Below, in pieces: positions 16,672-25,197 of a DNA stretch of 50,219 nucleotides. Both the position numbers and the translations under genes were made by a program. Source of the stretch: DSOI01 sp041394885 (GTDB taxonomy: Bacteria > Acidobacteriota > Terriglobia > Bryobacterales > Bryobacteraceae); assembly GCA_041394885.1 (NCBI GenBank), contig JAWKHI010000049.1, positions 1 to 50,219 of the forward strand. Direction: 5' to 3'. The notes beneath the pieces were generated by a model. That model worked only from the letters and a program-made list of their open reading frames with translations. It was not told the DNA's origin and did no database searches. Numbering within the stretch: the stretch's first letter is position 1; every line of letters starts with the position of its first letter.

Positions 16672-19121
16672 GCTGACCCTCCCTGCCCGCTGGGTTGCGC
16701 GGCATCGCCGTACGGGGCCTCCACGGCCACCGAGGTGCCTTCCCCCGCCAGCGAATCGATTTGAACCGAAGCCCCGATCAGACGCGCGCGTTCTTCGATG
16801 CTGTCCAGGCCGATGCCGGCTCCGGCCCGCGCGCGCCCGGAATCGAATCCGCACCCATCGTCGGTGATGGTGAGGCGCAGCCGGCCATGTTCGCCGGCCA
16901 GTGTGACCGTGGCGGAATTCGCGTTGGCATGGCGAACCACGTTGCGAAGGGCTTCCTGCGCGATCCGGTAAAAGGCCACTTCCACTTCCTTCGGAATCGC
17001 ATCGGGCACGCTGCGCAAGGTGCAATGCACCCGGATACCACGTTGCCGCGAGACTTCCCGGCAATGAGAATGCAGCGCCCCGGCCAAACCGGAGAACTCG
17101 AGAGAGGCCGGATGGAGCTGATGTGACAGCAGCCGCGCGTCTTCCGAGAGCCGCGCGATCCGGTCCTGCACCTTGCGCAGGCTGGCCTGTATTTGAGGGT
17201 TTGCGTTCGCTGTCTGCTTCCTGATTGTGCCCAGTTCCATGCCCACCACCGCGAGTTTCTGCGTGAAGTCGTCATGCAGTTCGCGGGCGATCCGGCTTCG
17301 CTCGTCCTCCTGGACGGTGAGAAGTTGAGCGGCGAGTGAGTGGAGGCGTGCTTCGTTCTTCTTGCGCTGGCTGATGTCGCGGGCGATCACGCCGATGATC
17401 TCCGGCTCATCGTCGCCCGAAGGAATCGGGAACCGGTAGACCTCCACCGGGATTGCACCTTTCTCGACGCCCGATCGCAACATCGATGCCTCTCCATGCC
17501 AATGTCCGGTAACCCCCTCCAGTCCGGGAATGATCTCCTCGATCGGGCTGTTCGGGATCGCCGTCAGGCCCGTGAGGCGATAGGCGGCTCTGTTGAGGAA
17601 GTGAATCCGGCCGGACGTCTCCGTCAGGGCCACGAACGCGTCGGTGGCATGCACCAATTCCCCCAACAGTTGGCGCTCCCGCTCCGCGACGCGCTGAGCG
17701 GTGACGTCCCGCGCGACGCCGTAAATCCGGTTGGCGTCGGTGGCGGTGGAGGGCCGCCATTGCAGCCAGCGAAAGCCGCCGTCCCGGCACAGAAATCGGT
17801 TTTCGACGGATCCCAGCCGTCCGGTCGCCAATAACTCCGCGAAGGCCGCGCGGCTGGACTCGCGATCGCCGGGATGAACGAACGTGTCCAAGAATGGAGT
17901 GGAGGTCAACTCCTCCTCGCTCCATCCCAAAAGCTGCGTGAAGGCGGGATTGACCTGAAGAAAGCGGCCCTCCTTGCTGGTGATGCACAGCGGGTCGGGA
18001 GCCAGCGTGAAGAACAGATCGCGTTCCTGCTCGGCCCGGCGCCGGTCGTCGATGTCAGTGACGATCCCGGCTGCCACCCTTGGCTCGCCCGTGGCGCCGG
18101 TGCCGATGACACGGCCCACCACCGTGTGCCAGCGATACTCGCCCGCCCCGGCGTCCACACGGTAGTCCGCATTGAGGAAGCGCGCCGTCGAGGCGATAAT
18201 CGCGTCGGCTGATTCACGCAGACGGGCCCGGTCTTCCGGATGAATGGCGTCCAAATCGCCGTCCTCCACCGAGCACCGCACGATCGCGCGCAGAAGCGAT
18301 TCGCCTCCGCCGCCGTCAGACCTCCAATCCCAAGCCGCGGAGTTGGTGGCCCGCAGCGCGAGGTAGAGCCGGCGGGCCGCGTCGCGCTGCGCCGCTTCCG
18401 CGAGCTTGCGCTCCGAGAGGTCACTCACGAAAGCGATGGTGATGCGTCCGGCGCCGGTGTCGACCGAACTCAAATGGATCTCAACCGGGAACTCGGAACC
18501 ATCTTTGCGCCGGGCGTAGAGTTCCGCTCCGGGGGCCATGGGCCGGCATTGTCTTCCGTTCCCTGGCTCCGTGCGCCGCAAACGATGTTCTTTTCGCAGA
18601 TCCTCCGGCAGCAGCGTCTCCGCCGGTGCGCCCAGCAACTCCTCGCGTGGGTACCCGAACAACCGTTCCGTGGACGAATTGCAGAACCGAATCCGTCCTT
18701 CGGCATCCACTCCGGCGATTGCCTGTGCCGAGCATTCAAGAATCGCTGGCACTGCCGCCTCGCCGGCCCGGCCGTCTTGACGTCCGCCACGGCTATGCCG
18801 GCTGATGTCGATCGCCACTGCCACCACTCCCCGGAGAGCGCCCCGGGCGCCAAAATCCGGCATGATCGTCAGTTGCACGCGCGCCGGGCGCGGACCGCTG
18901 GTAGGAAGCAGTTTCTCCAGATGGACGGTTTCTCCGCTCCGTGCTCGCTCCACGAACGGCAATACGGCTTTGAGAAATTCGTCGGAGGGAATGGCTGCCG
19001 TGCTCCCGTCGATCCGGCGCCGTCCCGCTGAGTCGATGTGGGCCACCACGACAGGAAACACCGGCGCTTGGATCGCGACGCAGTTCTCATCGCGAATCGA
19101 AGGAGCTACAAAAGGAGCCAT
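16668..19121 (-). CDS. Multi-PAS histidine kinase (HisKA_3 / NarX-type transmitter)
   Basis: An ~817-residue cytosolic sensor kinase with no transmembrane segment. A degenerate N-terminal PAS-like region (1-110) is followed by four clearer PAS domains at about 128-240, 245-365, 370-490 and 495-605. Each ends in a PAC-type D(I/L)(S/T)xRK or similar motif (DLSERK, DIDDRRRAE, DVTAQR, DISQRK). The transmitter is of the HisKA_3 type: His616 in RIARELHDDFTQKL, then an HATPase with NVVRHANANSATVT and GIGLDSIEERARLIGA. Cytosolic multi-PAS kinases sense intracellular redox, ligand or light cues; the cue here is unknown. The ATG at 19121 is chosen; an in-frame GTG at 19178 would add 19 residues. It is paired with the following response regulator through an ATGA overlap. 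Confidence 0.92.
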   Translation of the reverse strand: MAPFVAPSIRDENCVAIQAPVFPVVVAHIDSAGRRRIDGSTAAIPSDEFLKAVLPFVERARSGETVHLEKLLPTSGPRPARVQLTIMPDFGARGALRGVVAVAIDISRHSRGGRQDGRAGEAAVPAILECSAQAIAGVDAEGRIRFCNSSTERLFGYPREELLGAPAETLLPEDLRKEHRLRRTEPGNGRQCRPMAPGAELYARRKDGSEFPVEIHLSSVDTGAGRITIAFVSDLSERKLAEAAQRDAARRLYLALRATNSAAWDWRSDGGGGESLLRAIVRCSVEDGDLDAIHPEDRARLRESADAIIASTARFLNADYRVDAGAGEYRWHTVVGRVIGTGATGEPRVAAGIVTDIDDRRRAEQERDLFFTLAPDPLCITSKEGRFLQVNPAFTQLLGWSEEELTSTPFLDTFVHPGDRESSRAAFAELLATGRLGSVENRFLCRDGGFRWLQWRPSTATDANRIYGVARDVTAQRVAERERQLLGELVHATDAFVALTETSGRIHFLNRAAYRLTGLTAIPNSPIEEIIPGLEGVTGHWHGEASMLRSGVEKGAIPVEVYRFPIPSGDDEPEIIGVIARDISQRKKNEARLHSLAAQLLTVQEDERSRIARELHDDFTQKLAVVGMELGTIRKQTANANPQIQASLRKVQDRIARLSEDARLLSHQLHPASLEFSGLAGALHSHCREVSRQRGIRVHCTLRSVPDAIPKEVEVAFYRIAQEALRNVVRHANANSATVTLAGEHGRLRLTITDDGCGFDSGRARAGAGIGLDSIEERARLIGASVQIDSLAGEGTSVAVEAPYGDAAQPSGQGGSA

Positions 19122-19228
19122 TGTTTCAACCCGCCCTTTGCGCCGGAACTCCCAGATTTCCGCACCCTGAGTATACACCGCCCGGCGCCGGAAAGGGGCT
19201 CACGGAGTCCGCGGCCCAAGTGCTCGGC

Positions 19229-19744
19229 TTACGCCGCTTTTGCCGCGGTGGCTGCTGTTGCAGTGTCCGGCTCGGTGACCAGCTTCTTCGGCATGCTCAC
19301 CCGAAGGAGACCAGCCTCAATGCTCGCCTTCACCGCGTCGGTGTCGATGGATGCCGTGAAATCGAAGTGCCGGAACAGTTCCTTGGCGGACCACTCCGAA
19401 TAGACCGTCTTCTGGCCCTTACGATCCTGCCGGCGCTCGGCCTTGCCGCGGATTGTCACCGATCCCGGCTCCACAGCCACCTGAATCTCATTCGGTTCGA
19501 AGCCGGGCGCCGCGATCTCGAGCGTATAGTCGCGGTCGGTTTCCTTCAGTTCCGACAGCGGCACAGAGAATAGCTCACGTTCGGCGAGAAGCCAATCGTC
19601 AAGGTCCGATCCATTGGTGGCGCCCCGGCGCGTAAACAGCTCATAGGCGCGATTGCGAATGCGGTCAAAAACCCCCTCGATCTCGCCGAGTATCGTCGGG
19701 GGCGCCGCTTTGTCGAGGCGAACGGGCTGTATGTTTTGGTTCAT
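19229..19744 (-). CDS. Hsp20/alpha-crystallin family small heat shock protein
   Basis: A 171-residue ATP-independent holdase chaperone. The alpha-crystallin domain spans ~70-160: LFSVPLSELKETDRDYTLEIAAPGF, EIQVAVEPGSVTIRGKAE, and the C-terminal IEAGLLRVSMPKKL that carries the beta9 strand. The C-terminal tail (TATAATAAKAA) lacks an obvious I-x-I motif, so oligomer contacts may differ. The ATG at 19744 is set by AGGAG seven bases upstream; the ORF continues to 19852 without a better start. I see neither a CIRCE element nor a clear sigma-32 promoter in the 123-bp upstream gap. That gap holds a short GCAAATTTGC palindrome (19841-19850). Its neighbours are the kinase downstream and the HhH protein upstream. 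Confidence 0.9.
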   Translation of the reverse strand: MNQNIQPVRLDKAAPPTILGEIEGVFDRIRNRAYELFTRRGATNGSDLDDWLLAERELFSVPLSELKETDRDYTLEIAAPGFEPNEIQVAVEPGSVTIRGKAERRQDRKGQKTVYSEWSAKELFRHFDFTASIDTDAVKASIEAGLLRVSMPKKLVTEPDTATAATAAKAA

Positions 19745-19867
19745 GGAGGTACTCCTGCTGTCTTCGTACTGCACCCAAACTTCCAAACGCCAAGCCCCCC
19801 AACGGATAGGCGCCTCTGGCTCGCCGATGCGCAATTCCGCGCAAATTTGCACCCCGGCCGTGGGGAC

Positions 19868-20716
19868 TTAGGCACACTCGCCGAGCGAAGTTGAAAAATA
19901 CACCGCACACTCCTTCTCGCGGCCCCGTACCACGCGTTGGCCGGCGAGCGCACCGCCGGTTTCGGTCACAACGGTCCACTGTGGGCCCCCGGAGCCCTCG
20001 TAAATGACTACCCAGTCATCGGTTTTGCCCAACTGGTGAGCGCGTGCGGTATTGGAGTACAAAGCAGTGTAGGAGCGGGGCCCACGCTTCGTGTGGAGAA
20101 TGGGAAGCCAAGCCGCTCGGCTTGGATTGAAGCGCCGCGGCGCAATGCGGCGAAGCTCTCCGGCCGCGGCTTTTCGCCGATACTCACGATCCACGTCGAG
20201 TATCTCGCCGGCGGGCGCCTCCGCGGCCGGTTGCGGAGGAGTGATTGCGGCGCCGAGCCTGGCCTCCAGCGCGTTGCGCACCGCGACGAGGCTCTTCTTG
20301 CCGAAACCGGCTTGGGCGAGCCGGCCATCGTGGGCCGCCGCCTCCAGGTCCTCGAGGCTGCCGATCCCTTGGTCCAGCAACATCTTTGCTCTGGTGACAC
20401 CGATACTGGGAACCGAGAGCAGCAACGCCTCCGGATCGGTCCTTCGCCGCAAACGGTCCAGCAACCGCAAACGTCCGGTCTGGACCAGTTCTCCGATCGA
20501 GGCCGAAAGCCGCTCGCCGGTTCCGAGGGCGGCCGCGATCGCGCCCGAGCCTCCCGTGGCCAAGATGTCCACAAGCGGTTCGCTCAGACGCTCGATCTTG
20601 CGGGCGGCGTTTCGATAGGCACGGATGCGGAAAGGATTTCCGCCGGCGACGTGCAGCAATTCCCCCACTTCTCGCAGCCGGCGCGCGATCGCGATGTTGA
20701 CGTAGTGTGCCGCCAC
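19868..20716 (-). CDS. Solo Pol-beta/PolX-type helix-hairpin-helix protein
   Basis: A 282-residue protein whose N-terminal ~75 residues match the 8-kDa DNA-binding domain of family X DNA polymerases: IARRLREVGELLHVAGGNPFRIRAYRNAARKI, then a first hairpin and SIGELVQTGRL. A second helix-hairpin-helix follows at ~100-120 (LLLSVPSIGVTRAKMLLDQG). The catalytic nucleotidyltransferase and PHP domains of PolX are absent. Instead there is a unique C-terminal ~90 residues with WLPILHTKRGPRSYTALYSNT and a short beta-rich end (DDWVVIYEGSGGPQW). The GTG start is supported by GGAGG eight bases upstream. A DNA-binding or repair-related role is plausible from the hairpins, but the C-terminal domain is unassigned. 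Confidence 0.75.
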   Translation of the reverse strand: MAAHYVNIAIARRLREVGELLHVAGGNPFRIRAYRNAARKIERLSEPLVDILATGGSGAIAAALGTGERLSASIGELVQTGRLRLLDRLRRRTDPEALLLSVPSIGVTRAKMLLDQGIGSLEDLEAAAHDGRLAQAGFGKKSLVAVRNALEARLGAAITPPQPAAEAPAGEILDVDREYRRKAAAGELRRIAPRRFNPSRAAWLPILHTKRGPRSYTALYSNTARAHQLGKTDDWVVIYEGSGGPQWTVVTETGGALAGQRVVRGREKECAVYFSTSLGECA

Positions 20717-20757
20717 GGGCCCGGCTCCTCCCTACACAAGCCGTCAGCACGCGGCTC

Positions 20758-20781
20758 TCCATTGCGCAGGCGCGCAATGGA
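20758..20781. promoter_or_regulatory. 10-bp inverted repeat in the divergent intergenic region
   Basis: TCCATTGCGC (20758-20767) and GCGCAATGGA (20772-20781) are perfect inverted arms with the 4-nt loop AGGC. The structure sits 41 bp upstream of both the hydrolase ATG and the PolX-N-like gene start, in the middle of the 104-bp divergent region. It has no T-tract, so an operator or an mRNA leader hairpin is more likely than a terminator. Confidence 0.5.
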
Positions 20782-20820
20782 ATCTCATCTGCAGGCAACT
20801 ATTCCGGGAGGATCGTCGCT

Positions 20821-21504
20821 ATGAGCACTTTCTCGCTGGCCGCAACCAGTACCGTCACCATTGAGCCATGGGAGTTGCAAGGTGATTGGAATATCCCGCG
20901 CCACGCGTACGGAGTCGTCGTCTTTTGTCACGGTACCGGCAGCAGCCGCATGAGTCCTCGAAATCGCGCAGTGGCGCGTCGACTGAACGAGGGCGGTTTG
21001 GCGACGCTGCTATTTGACTTGCTGAATCGCGAGGAAGAAGCGGAGGACAACTGGTCTCATCATTTGCGTTTTGACATTCCGGCGCTCGCGGAGCGGGTGG
21101 TTCGGGCAACCGACTGGGTTGGAACACGCCGCGAATCCGCCGGGTTGCCCACCGCCTACTTCGGCGCGAGCACCGGAGCCGCGGCCGCGCTCGTGGCGAG
21201 CGTTGCCTGCGCCGGCAGCGTGAAGGCGATTGTCTCTCGCGGCGGACGGCCTGACCTCGCCGGGGATCGCCTCGGGTTGGTTCGCGCCCCGGTGCTTCTC
21301 ATTGTGGGAGGCAGCGACACCGAGGTTCTAAGGCTGAATCGAAAAGCCCAGGCGCGTATGAAGAATGCCGAAACCAGAATCGCCGTGGTGCCCGGCGCCA
21401 CCCATCTGTTCGAAGAACCGGGCGCGCTCGACGAAGTGACACAACTGGCGCTCGATTGGTTCAGCCTCCATCTGCGGGACAAGCCAGCTTCAACCCGCTG
21501 GTGA
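20821..21504 (+). CDS. Alpha/beta hydrolase, dienelactone hydrolase-like
   Basis: A 227-residue cytosolic alpha/beta hydrolase. The catalytic triad is visible: Ser117 in YFGASTGAAAAL, Asp166 in IVGGSDTEVL and His195 in PGATHLFEEP. The oxyanion motif is VVFCHGTGSSR. Dienelactone-hydrolase-like proteins of this size often occur with, or are fused to, phosphoribosyltransferase domains. No such domain is here, and the substrate is not predictable. The ATG at 20821 follows GGGAGG nine bases upstream; the frame extends 114 bp further up without a ribosome-binding site. It diverges from the PolX-N-like gene and converges with xseA across a 147-bp gap in which I see no further gene. Confidence 0.88.
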   Translation: MSTFSLAATSTVTIEPWELQGDWNIPRHAYGVVVFCHGTGSSRMSPRNRAVARRLNEGGLATLLFDLLNREEEAEDNWSHHLRFDIPALAERVVRATDWVGTRRESAGLPTAYFGASTGAAAALVASVACAGSVKAIVSRGGRPDLAGDRLGLVRAPVLLIVGGSDTEVLRLNRKAQARMKNAETRIAVVPGATHLFEEPGALDEVTQLALDWFSLHLRDKPASTRW

Positions 21505-21651
21505 GGCTCGATGGGCCTCTCGACCGCGACGTGTCAGCTTCCGGCGGGAATGCGGGCCATCTCGATGGCTTGGTGCTTCTGATCTTGCGGTAGCGCCACC
21601 ATTCTCCTTTGTGGCTCGCCGTTGCGGCGATGAAACGCCCGGCTTCAGACT

Positions 21652-23100
21652 CTATCCGCCGGTCCCGTCCGCCTCGAGCGCCGTTCGATCCACGCGCGCT
21701 TCCAGTTCTCCGCGCGACAAACGGATTCGCAGCTTTTTCCCAACGGCGGTTTCGCGGACGTCGCGCAGAACGCGGCCTTCGCCAGTCAGCACGATCGAAT
21801 AGCCGCGTTCCAGGATTCGCACGGGGCTTAGCGCCGCAAGGCTCGCCTGGTTCCGTTCCAGCCGCAGCCGCAAGCGCGCGATTCGCTCCATCGTCAGGCG
21901 TTCCGCGCGCGTGCCCCGCTCCTCGATCCGCCGCCGCAACTCCGCCGACCTCACCCGCGGATCGGTCTTGCCCAACCGCTCCGTGAGTTCCCGCCAACGC
22001 CGCTCGGCCATGGCCATCCGCGCTTGCGGACTGGATCTCCGCAATCCCGCCACCGCGTCCTCCACGCGCCGCAGCAGGGCCTGCGTCGTTGCCCGGAGCC
22101 TTCGCCCCGCGCGGGCGTCCAGGTCATCCAGCCGCTGCGCCGCCCGGCCCAGCCGCCGGGCCAGCATCGCCTCGGCGCGATCCACGCCCAATAAACCCAG
22201 ACGCGCCGACTTCCGGGCTATGAGCAAACCCATCGCGCGCTCGATGTGACGGCCCGCGTTGTCGATTGCCGCGAGAATCTCCATTTGGTTCGGAACCGCC
22301 AGTTCCGCCGCCGCCGATGGCGTCGGCGCGCGCAGGTCGGCCACGAAATCCGCGATCGTGAAGTCGGTCTCGTGACCCACTGCCGAAATCACCGGCACCG
22401 GGCAGGATGCGATTGCTCGCGCTACGGACTCTTCGTTGAAGGTCCACAAGTCCTCGAGCGATCCACCCCCGCGCCCGACAATCAATAGGTCCGGCCAGCC
22501 CGAATCGCTGAAGTACTCGATTGCTTCCACCACCGCGGCCACCGATCCTTCTCCCTGTACCTGGGCCGGATATAGCCGCACGTGAATCCCCGGATTGCGC
22601 CTTGCGAGGACGTGCAGCATGTCCCGGATCACCGCTCCCGAGCGAGAGGTGACAATGCCGATGCGCCGTGGGAACCTTGGTAGCGGACGTTTTCGCGCAG
22701 CGTCGAATAGCCCTTCCGCTTCCAGGCGCTTCTTCAGTTGCTCGAACGCCGCCTGCAAGGCGCCCGCGCCTTGCGGCTCCAGCCAATCCACCAGAAGCTG
22801 GTATTCGCCGCGCGGCTCATACACGTCGATCCGGCCGCGGACCAGAACCGCCATTCCCTCCTGAGGCCGGAATTTCAACAGCCGCAGCGTGTTTCGGAAG
22901 CAGGCGGCGCGAACCTGCGCTCCTGAATCCTTGAGCGTGAAATAGGCGTGACCGCTGGTGGCGATCTTCAGTCCTGAAATCTCTCCGGCCACCCACATGT
23001 CGGCGAACGAGCCAGCGAGCAGGTTTCGAATCCGGAGCGTTAGTTCCGAGACGGTGAGCGTCTCTCTCCGGTCATTCCAATCGATCCGCATCTGCTCCAT
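21652..23100 (-). CDS. xseA: Exodeoxyribonuclease VII large subunit
   Basis: A 482-residue protein matching XseA over its full length. It has the N-terminal OB-fold (LTVSELTLRIRNLLAGSFADMWVAGEISG, then GHAYFTLKDSGAQVRAACF) and the catalytic core with RIGIVTSRSGAVIRDML, DLLIVGRGGGSLEDLWTFNEE and PVISAVGHETDFTIADFVADLRAPTPSAAAEL. A long helical C-terminal region follows, ending in ILERGYSIVL. With a small subunit it degrades single-stranded DNA in repair and recombination. The small subunit gene (xseB) is not in the adjacent 147 bp. It diverges from glnA with a 100-bp promoter region. Confidence 0.95.
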   Translation of the reverse strand: MEQMRIDWNDRRETLTVSELTLRIRNLLAGSFADMWVAGEISGLKIATSGHAYFTLKDSGAQVRAACFRNTLRLLKFRPQEGMAVLVRGRIDVYEPRGEYQLLVDWLEPQGAGALQAAFEQLKKRLEAEGLFDAARKRPLPRFPRRIGIVTSRSGAVIRDMLHVLARRNPGIHVRLYPAQVQGEGSVAAVVEAIEYFSDSGWPDLLIVGRGGGSLEDLWTFNEESVARAIASCPVPVISAVGHETDFTIADFVADLRAPTPSAAAELAVPNQMEILAAIDNAGRHIERAMGLLIARKSARLGLLGVDRAEAMLARRLGRAAQRLDDLDARAGRRLRATTQALLRRVEDAVAGLRRSSPQARMAMAERRWRELTERLGKTDPRVRSAELRRRIEERGTRAERLTMERIARLRLRLERNQASLAALSPVRILERGYSIVLTGEGRVLRDVRETAVGKKLRIRLSRGELEARVDRTALEADGTGG

Positions 23101-23113
23101 AATAAATTTCGAT

Positions 23114-23142
23114 TTGACCCCCGCGCGGCGATCTTCTATGCT
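23114..23142 (+). promoter_or_regulatory. Sigma-70-type promoter for glnA
   Basis: TTGACC (23114-23119) matches the -35 consensus at five of six positions. TATGCT (23137-23142) is a reasonable -10. The spacer is exactly 17 bp. Transcription would start near 23150, about 50 bases before the glnA ATG, leaving room for the AGGAGG ribosome-binding site at 23191-23196. Confidence 0.55.
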
Positions 23143-23200
23143 GACACTTTAGGTTATCCGCCGCAAACGGCCGCGCTCGCCGAATTCCCCAGGAGGACGT

Positions 23201-24610
23201 ATGACCGCAAAAGAAGTACTCGATTTCGCCAAGAAAAACGACGCCAAGCAGTTGGATCTGCGCTTCACCGATCTGCCAGGCCTCTGGCAGCATATTTCCT
23301 ACCCGATCACGCAGTTGTCGGTGGACTCGTTCGATGACGGCTTCGGCATCGATGGCTCGAGCATCCGCGGCTGGGCGGCGATCAACGAGAGCGACATGCT
23401 GCTTCTGCCCGACGGGACCACTGCCATGATGGACCCTTTCACGGAAGTACCGACTCTGGTGATGGTGGGAACCGTGATCGATCCGATCACCCGGCAGAGC
23501 TACGAGCGCGACCCGCGACACATCGCCCGCAAGGCCGAAGCCTATCTGAAGTCCACCGGCCTCGGCGATACAGCTTACTTCGGCGCCGAAGCCGAGTTCT
23601 TCGTGTTCGACAACATCTGCTTCGATCAGAACGCGCACGAAGGCTACTATCACATTGATTCCGAAGAAGGCCGCTGGAATTCGGGCCGCCGCGAGAATAA
23701 CCTCGGCTATCGTCCGCGTCACAAGGAAGGTTACTTCCCCGTTCCGCCCATGGATCATTATCAGGACCTGCGCGCCGAGATGGTGGAAACCCTGATCCAG
23801 TGCGGCATCGAGATCGAGTGTCATCACCACGAAGTAGCTACCGCGGGCCAGTGCGAAATCGATCAGAAATACAACACGCTGGTCAAGTCCGCCGACAACA
23901 TGATGCTGTACAAGTACGTCGTGAAGAACGTCGCCTACCAGTACGGCAAGTCCGTCACGTTCATGCCGAAGCCGATCTTTGGCGACAACGGTTCCGGCAT
24001 GCACTGCCACCAGAGTATTTGGAAGGACGGCAAACCGCTCTTTGCCGGCGACGGTTATGCGGGCTTGAGCCAAATGGCGCTGTGGTACATCGGCGGACTC
24101 CTCAAGCACGCCCGCGCGCTCTCGGCCATCATCGCGCCCACCACCAATAGCTACAAGCGTCTGGTGCCCGGCTATGAGGCTCCGGTGAATCTTGCCTATT
24201 CGCGCCGCAACCGGTCCGCGGCGGTTCGAATCCCAATGTACTCGGCAAGTCCCAAAGCCAAGCGCATCGAGTTCCGCCCCCCGGATCCGAGCGCGAACCC
24301 CTACCTGGCTTTCTCGGCGATGCTCATGGCCGGCATCGACGGTATTCTCAACAAGATCGATCCCGGCGAATCGCTCGACAAGGACATTTACGATCTCAGC
24401 CCCGAGGAAATGAAGAATGTTCCCTCCATGCCGGCATCGCTCGAAGAAGCGCTCACCTGCCTCGAGGAAGATCACGGCTTCCTGCTGAAGGGCGATGTCT
24501 TCACCGAAGAGTTAGTCGAAACCTACGTCGGTTACAAGAAGAAAGCGGAAGCCGACGCCGTCCGGCTGCGGCCCCATCCCTACGAGTTTGCGCTCTACTA
24601 CGATATCTAG
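23201..24610 (+). CDS. glnA: Type I glutamine synthetase
   Basis: A 469-residue GSI enzyme joining ammonia to glutamate with ATP. Family blocks: N-terminal LDLRFTDLPGLWQHISYP, FGIDGSSIRGWAAINESDM, the catalytic EAEFFVFDN, NGSGMHCHQSIWKDG, KRLVPGYEAPVNLAYSRRNRSA and EFRPPDPSANPYLAFSAMLMAG. Tyr397 in DKDIYDLSPEE is the adenylylation site found in the adenylylated GSI-beta group, so post-translational control by GlnE is expected. GlnE and PII are not in this window. AGGAGG six bases upstream and a sigma-70 promoter drive it as a single gene; an RNA hairpin follows its stop. Confidence 0.97.
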   Translation: MTAKEVLDFAKKNDAKQLDLRFTDLPGLWQHISYPITQLSVDSFDDGFGIDGSSIRGWAAINESDMLLLPDGTTAMMDPFTEVPTLVMVGTVIDPITRQSYERDPRHIARKAEAYLKSTGLGDTAYFGAEAEFFVFDNICFDQNAHEGYYHIDSEEGRWNSGRRENNLGYRPRHKEGYFPVPPMDHYQDLRAEMVETLIQCGIEIECHHHEVATAGQCEIDQKYNTLVKSADNMMLYKYVVKNVAYQYGKSVTFMPKPIFGDNGSGMHCHQSIWKDGKPLFAGDGYAGLSQMALWYIGGLLKHARALSAIIAPTTNSYKRLVPGYEAPVNLAYSRRNRSAAVRIPMYSASPKAKRIEFRPPDPSANPYLAFSAMLMAGIDGILNKIDPGESLDKDIYDLSPEEMKNVPSMPASLEEALTCLEEDHGFLLKGDVFTEELVETYVGYKKKAEADAVRLRPHPYEFALYYDI

Positions 24611-24653
24611 CCCGCTTGGGACCGGCGCTCCGCGGCGTCTCAGCCACTCGACC

Positions 24654-24674
24654 GGCGGCAGGATACCTGCCGCC
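24654..24674 (+). terminator. Terminator-like hairpin after glnA
   Basis: GGCGGCAGG (24654-24662) and CCTGCCGCC (24666-24674) form a perfect 9-bp GC-rich stem around the 3-nt loop ATA, 43 bp after the glnA stop. It is followed by TTGCCTCC, so the T-tract is weak. It may terminate glnA partially or act as a 3' stabiliser. Confidence 0.5.
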
Positions 24675-24702
24675 TTGCCTCCTCGCTGACAACCATGCAC
24701 CT

Positions 24703-25197
24703 ATGGCGCGCGTGATCCAGATCAACATCTCTCCGGGAGGGCTTCCCAAGCGGCCCATTACCGAGGCGCGAGTCACGCCGCTCGGCATCGCCGGTGACGG
24801 CTTCGCGCATCCGCACGTGCATGGCGGACCCAAGCAGGCCCTGCTGCTGATCTGTTGCGAGGTCGTGGATGACCTTGCGCGGCATGGCTACCCCATCTAC
24901 TATGGCGCCATGGGAGAAAACCTGACTGTCGCCGGCATCGATCACCGTTCGTTCCGGGCCGGACAGCGCTACCGGATCGGTTCCGAGGTGGTCATTGAAC
25001 TCACCAAACCCCGCGGACCGTGCCGGGCACTGGATGTCTACGGTGTGGACTTCCGCAGCCTCGTCTACGACGCGCTAGTGAAATCCGGCGACCCCAGCAG
25101 CAGAGTGTGGGGCAAAAGCGGCTTCTACGCGTCTGTGATATCGGGCGGCATCGTCGTTCCCGGTGCGCCAATCGGTTTGCTGGACCAACTCGCATGA
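24703..25197 (+). CDS. MOSC domain-containing protein
   Basis: A 164-residue protein consisting of one MOSC domain (molybdenum cofactor sulfurase C-terminal/YiiM type). Landmarks are GGLPKRPITEARVTPLGIAGD, HVHGGPKQALLLICCEV, GAMGENLTVAGID and ELTKPRGPCRALDVYG with the conserved Cys107. MOSC proteins bind molybdenum cofactor and handle sulfur or oxo groups on N-hydroxylated or metabolite substrates; stand-alone MOSC proteins are often detoxification enzymes. The ATG at 24703 removes an upstream extension that would overlap the glnA terminator hairpin. Its end overlaps the GNAT gene by the ATGA tetranucleotide. Confidence 0.85.
   Translation: MARVIQINISPGGLPKRPITEARVTPLGIAGDGFAHPHVHGGPKQALLLICCEVVDDLARHGYPIYYGAMGENLTVAGIDHRSFRAGQRYRIGSEVVIELTKPRGPCRALDVYGVDFRSLVYDALVKSGDPSSRVWGKSGFYASVISGGIVVPGAPIGLLDQLA

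Noticed and set aside
19745..19867. CIRCE or sigma-32 control of the Hsp20 gene
   Set aside because: No TTAGCACTC-N9-GAGTGCTAA and no CTTGAA/CCCCAT pair is visible; only a short GCAAATTTGC palindrome occurs.
24223..24234. GGTTCGAATCCC resembling a tRNA T-arm
   Set aside because: It lies inside the glnA coding sequence (encoding part of SAAVRIPM), and no acceptor stem or anticodon arm surrounds it.
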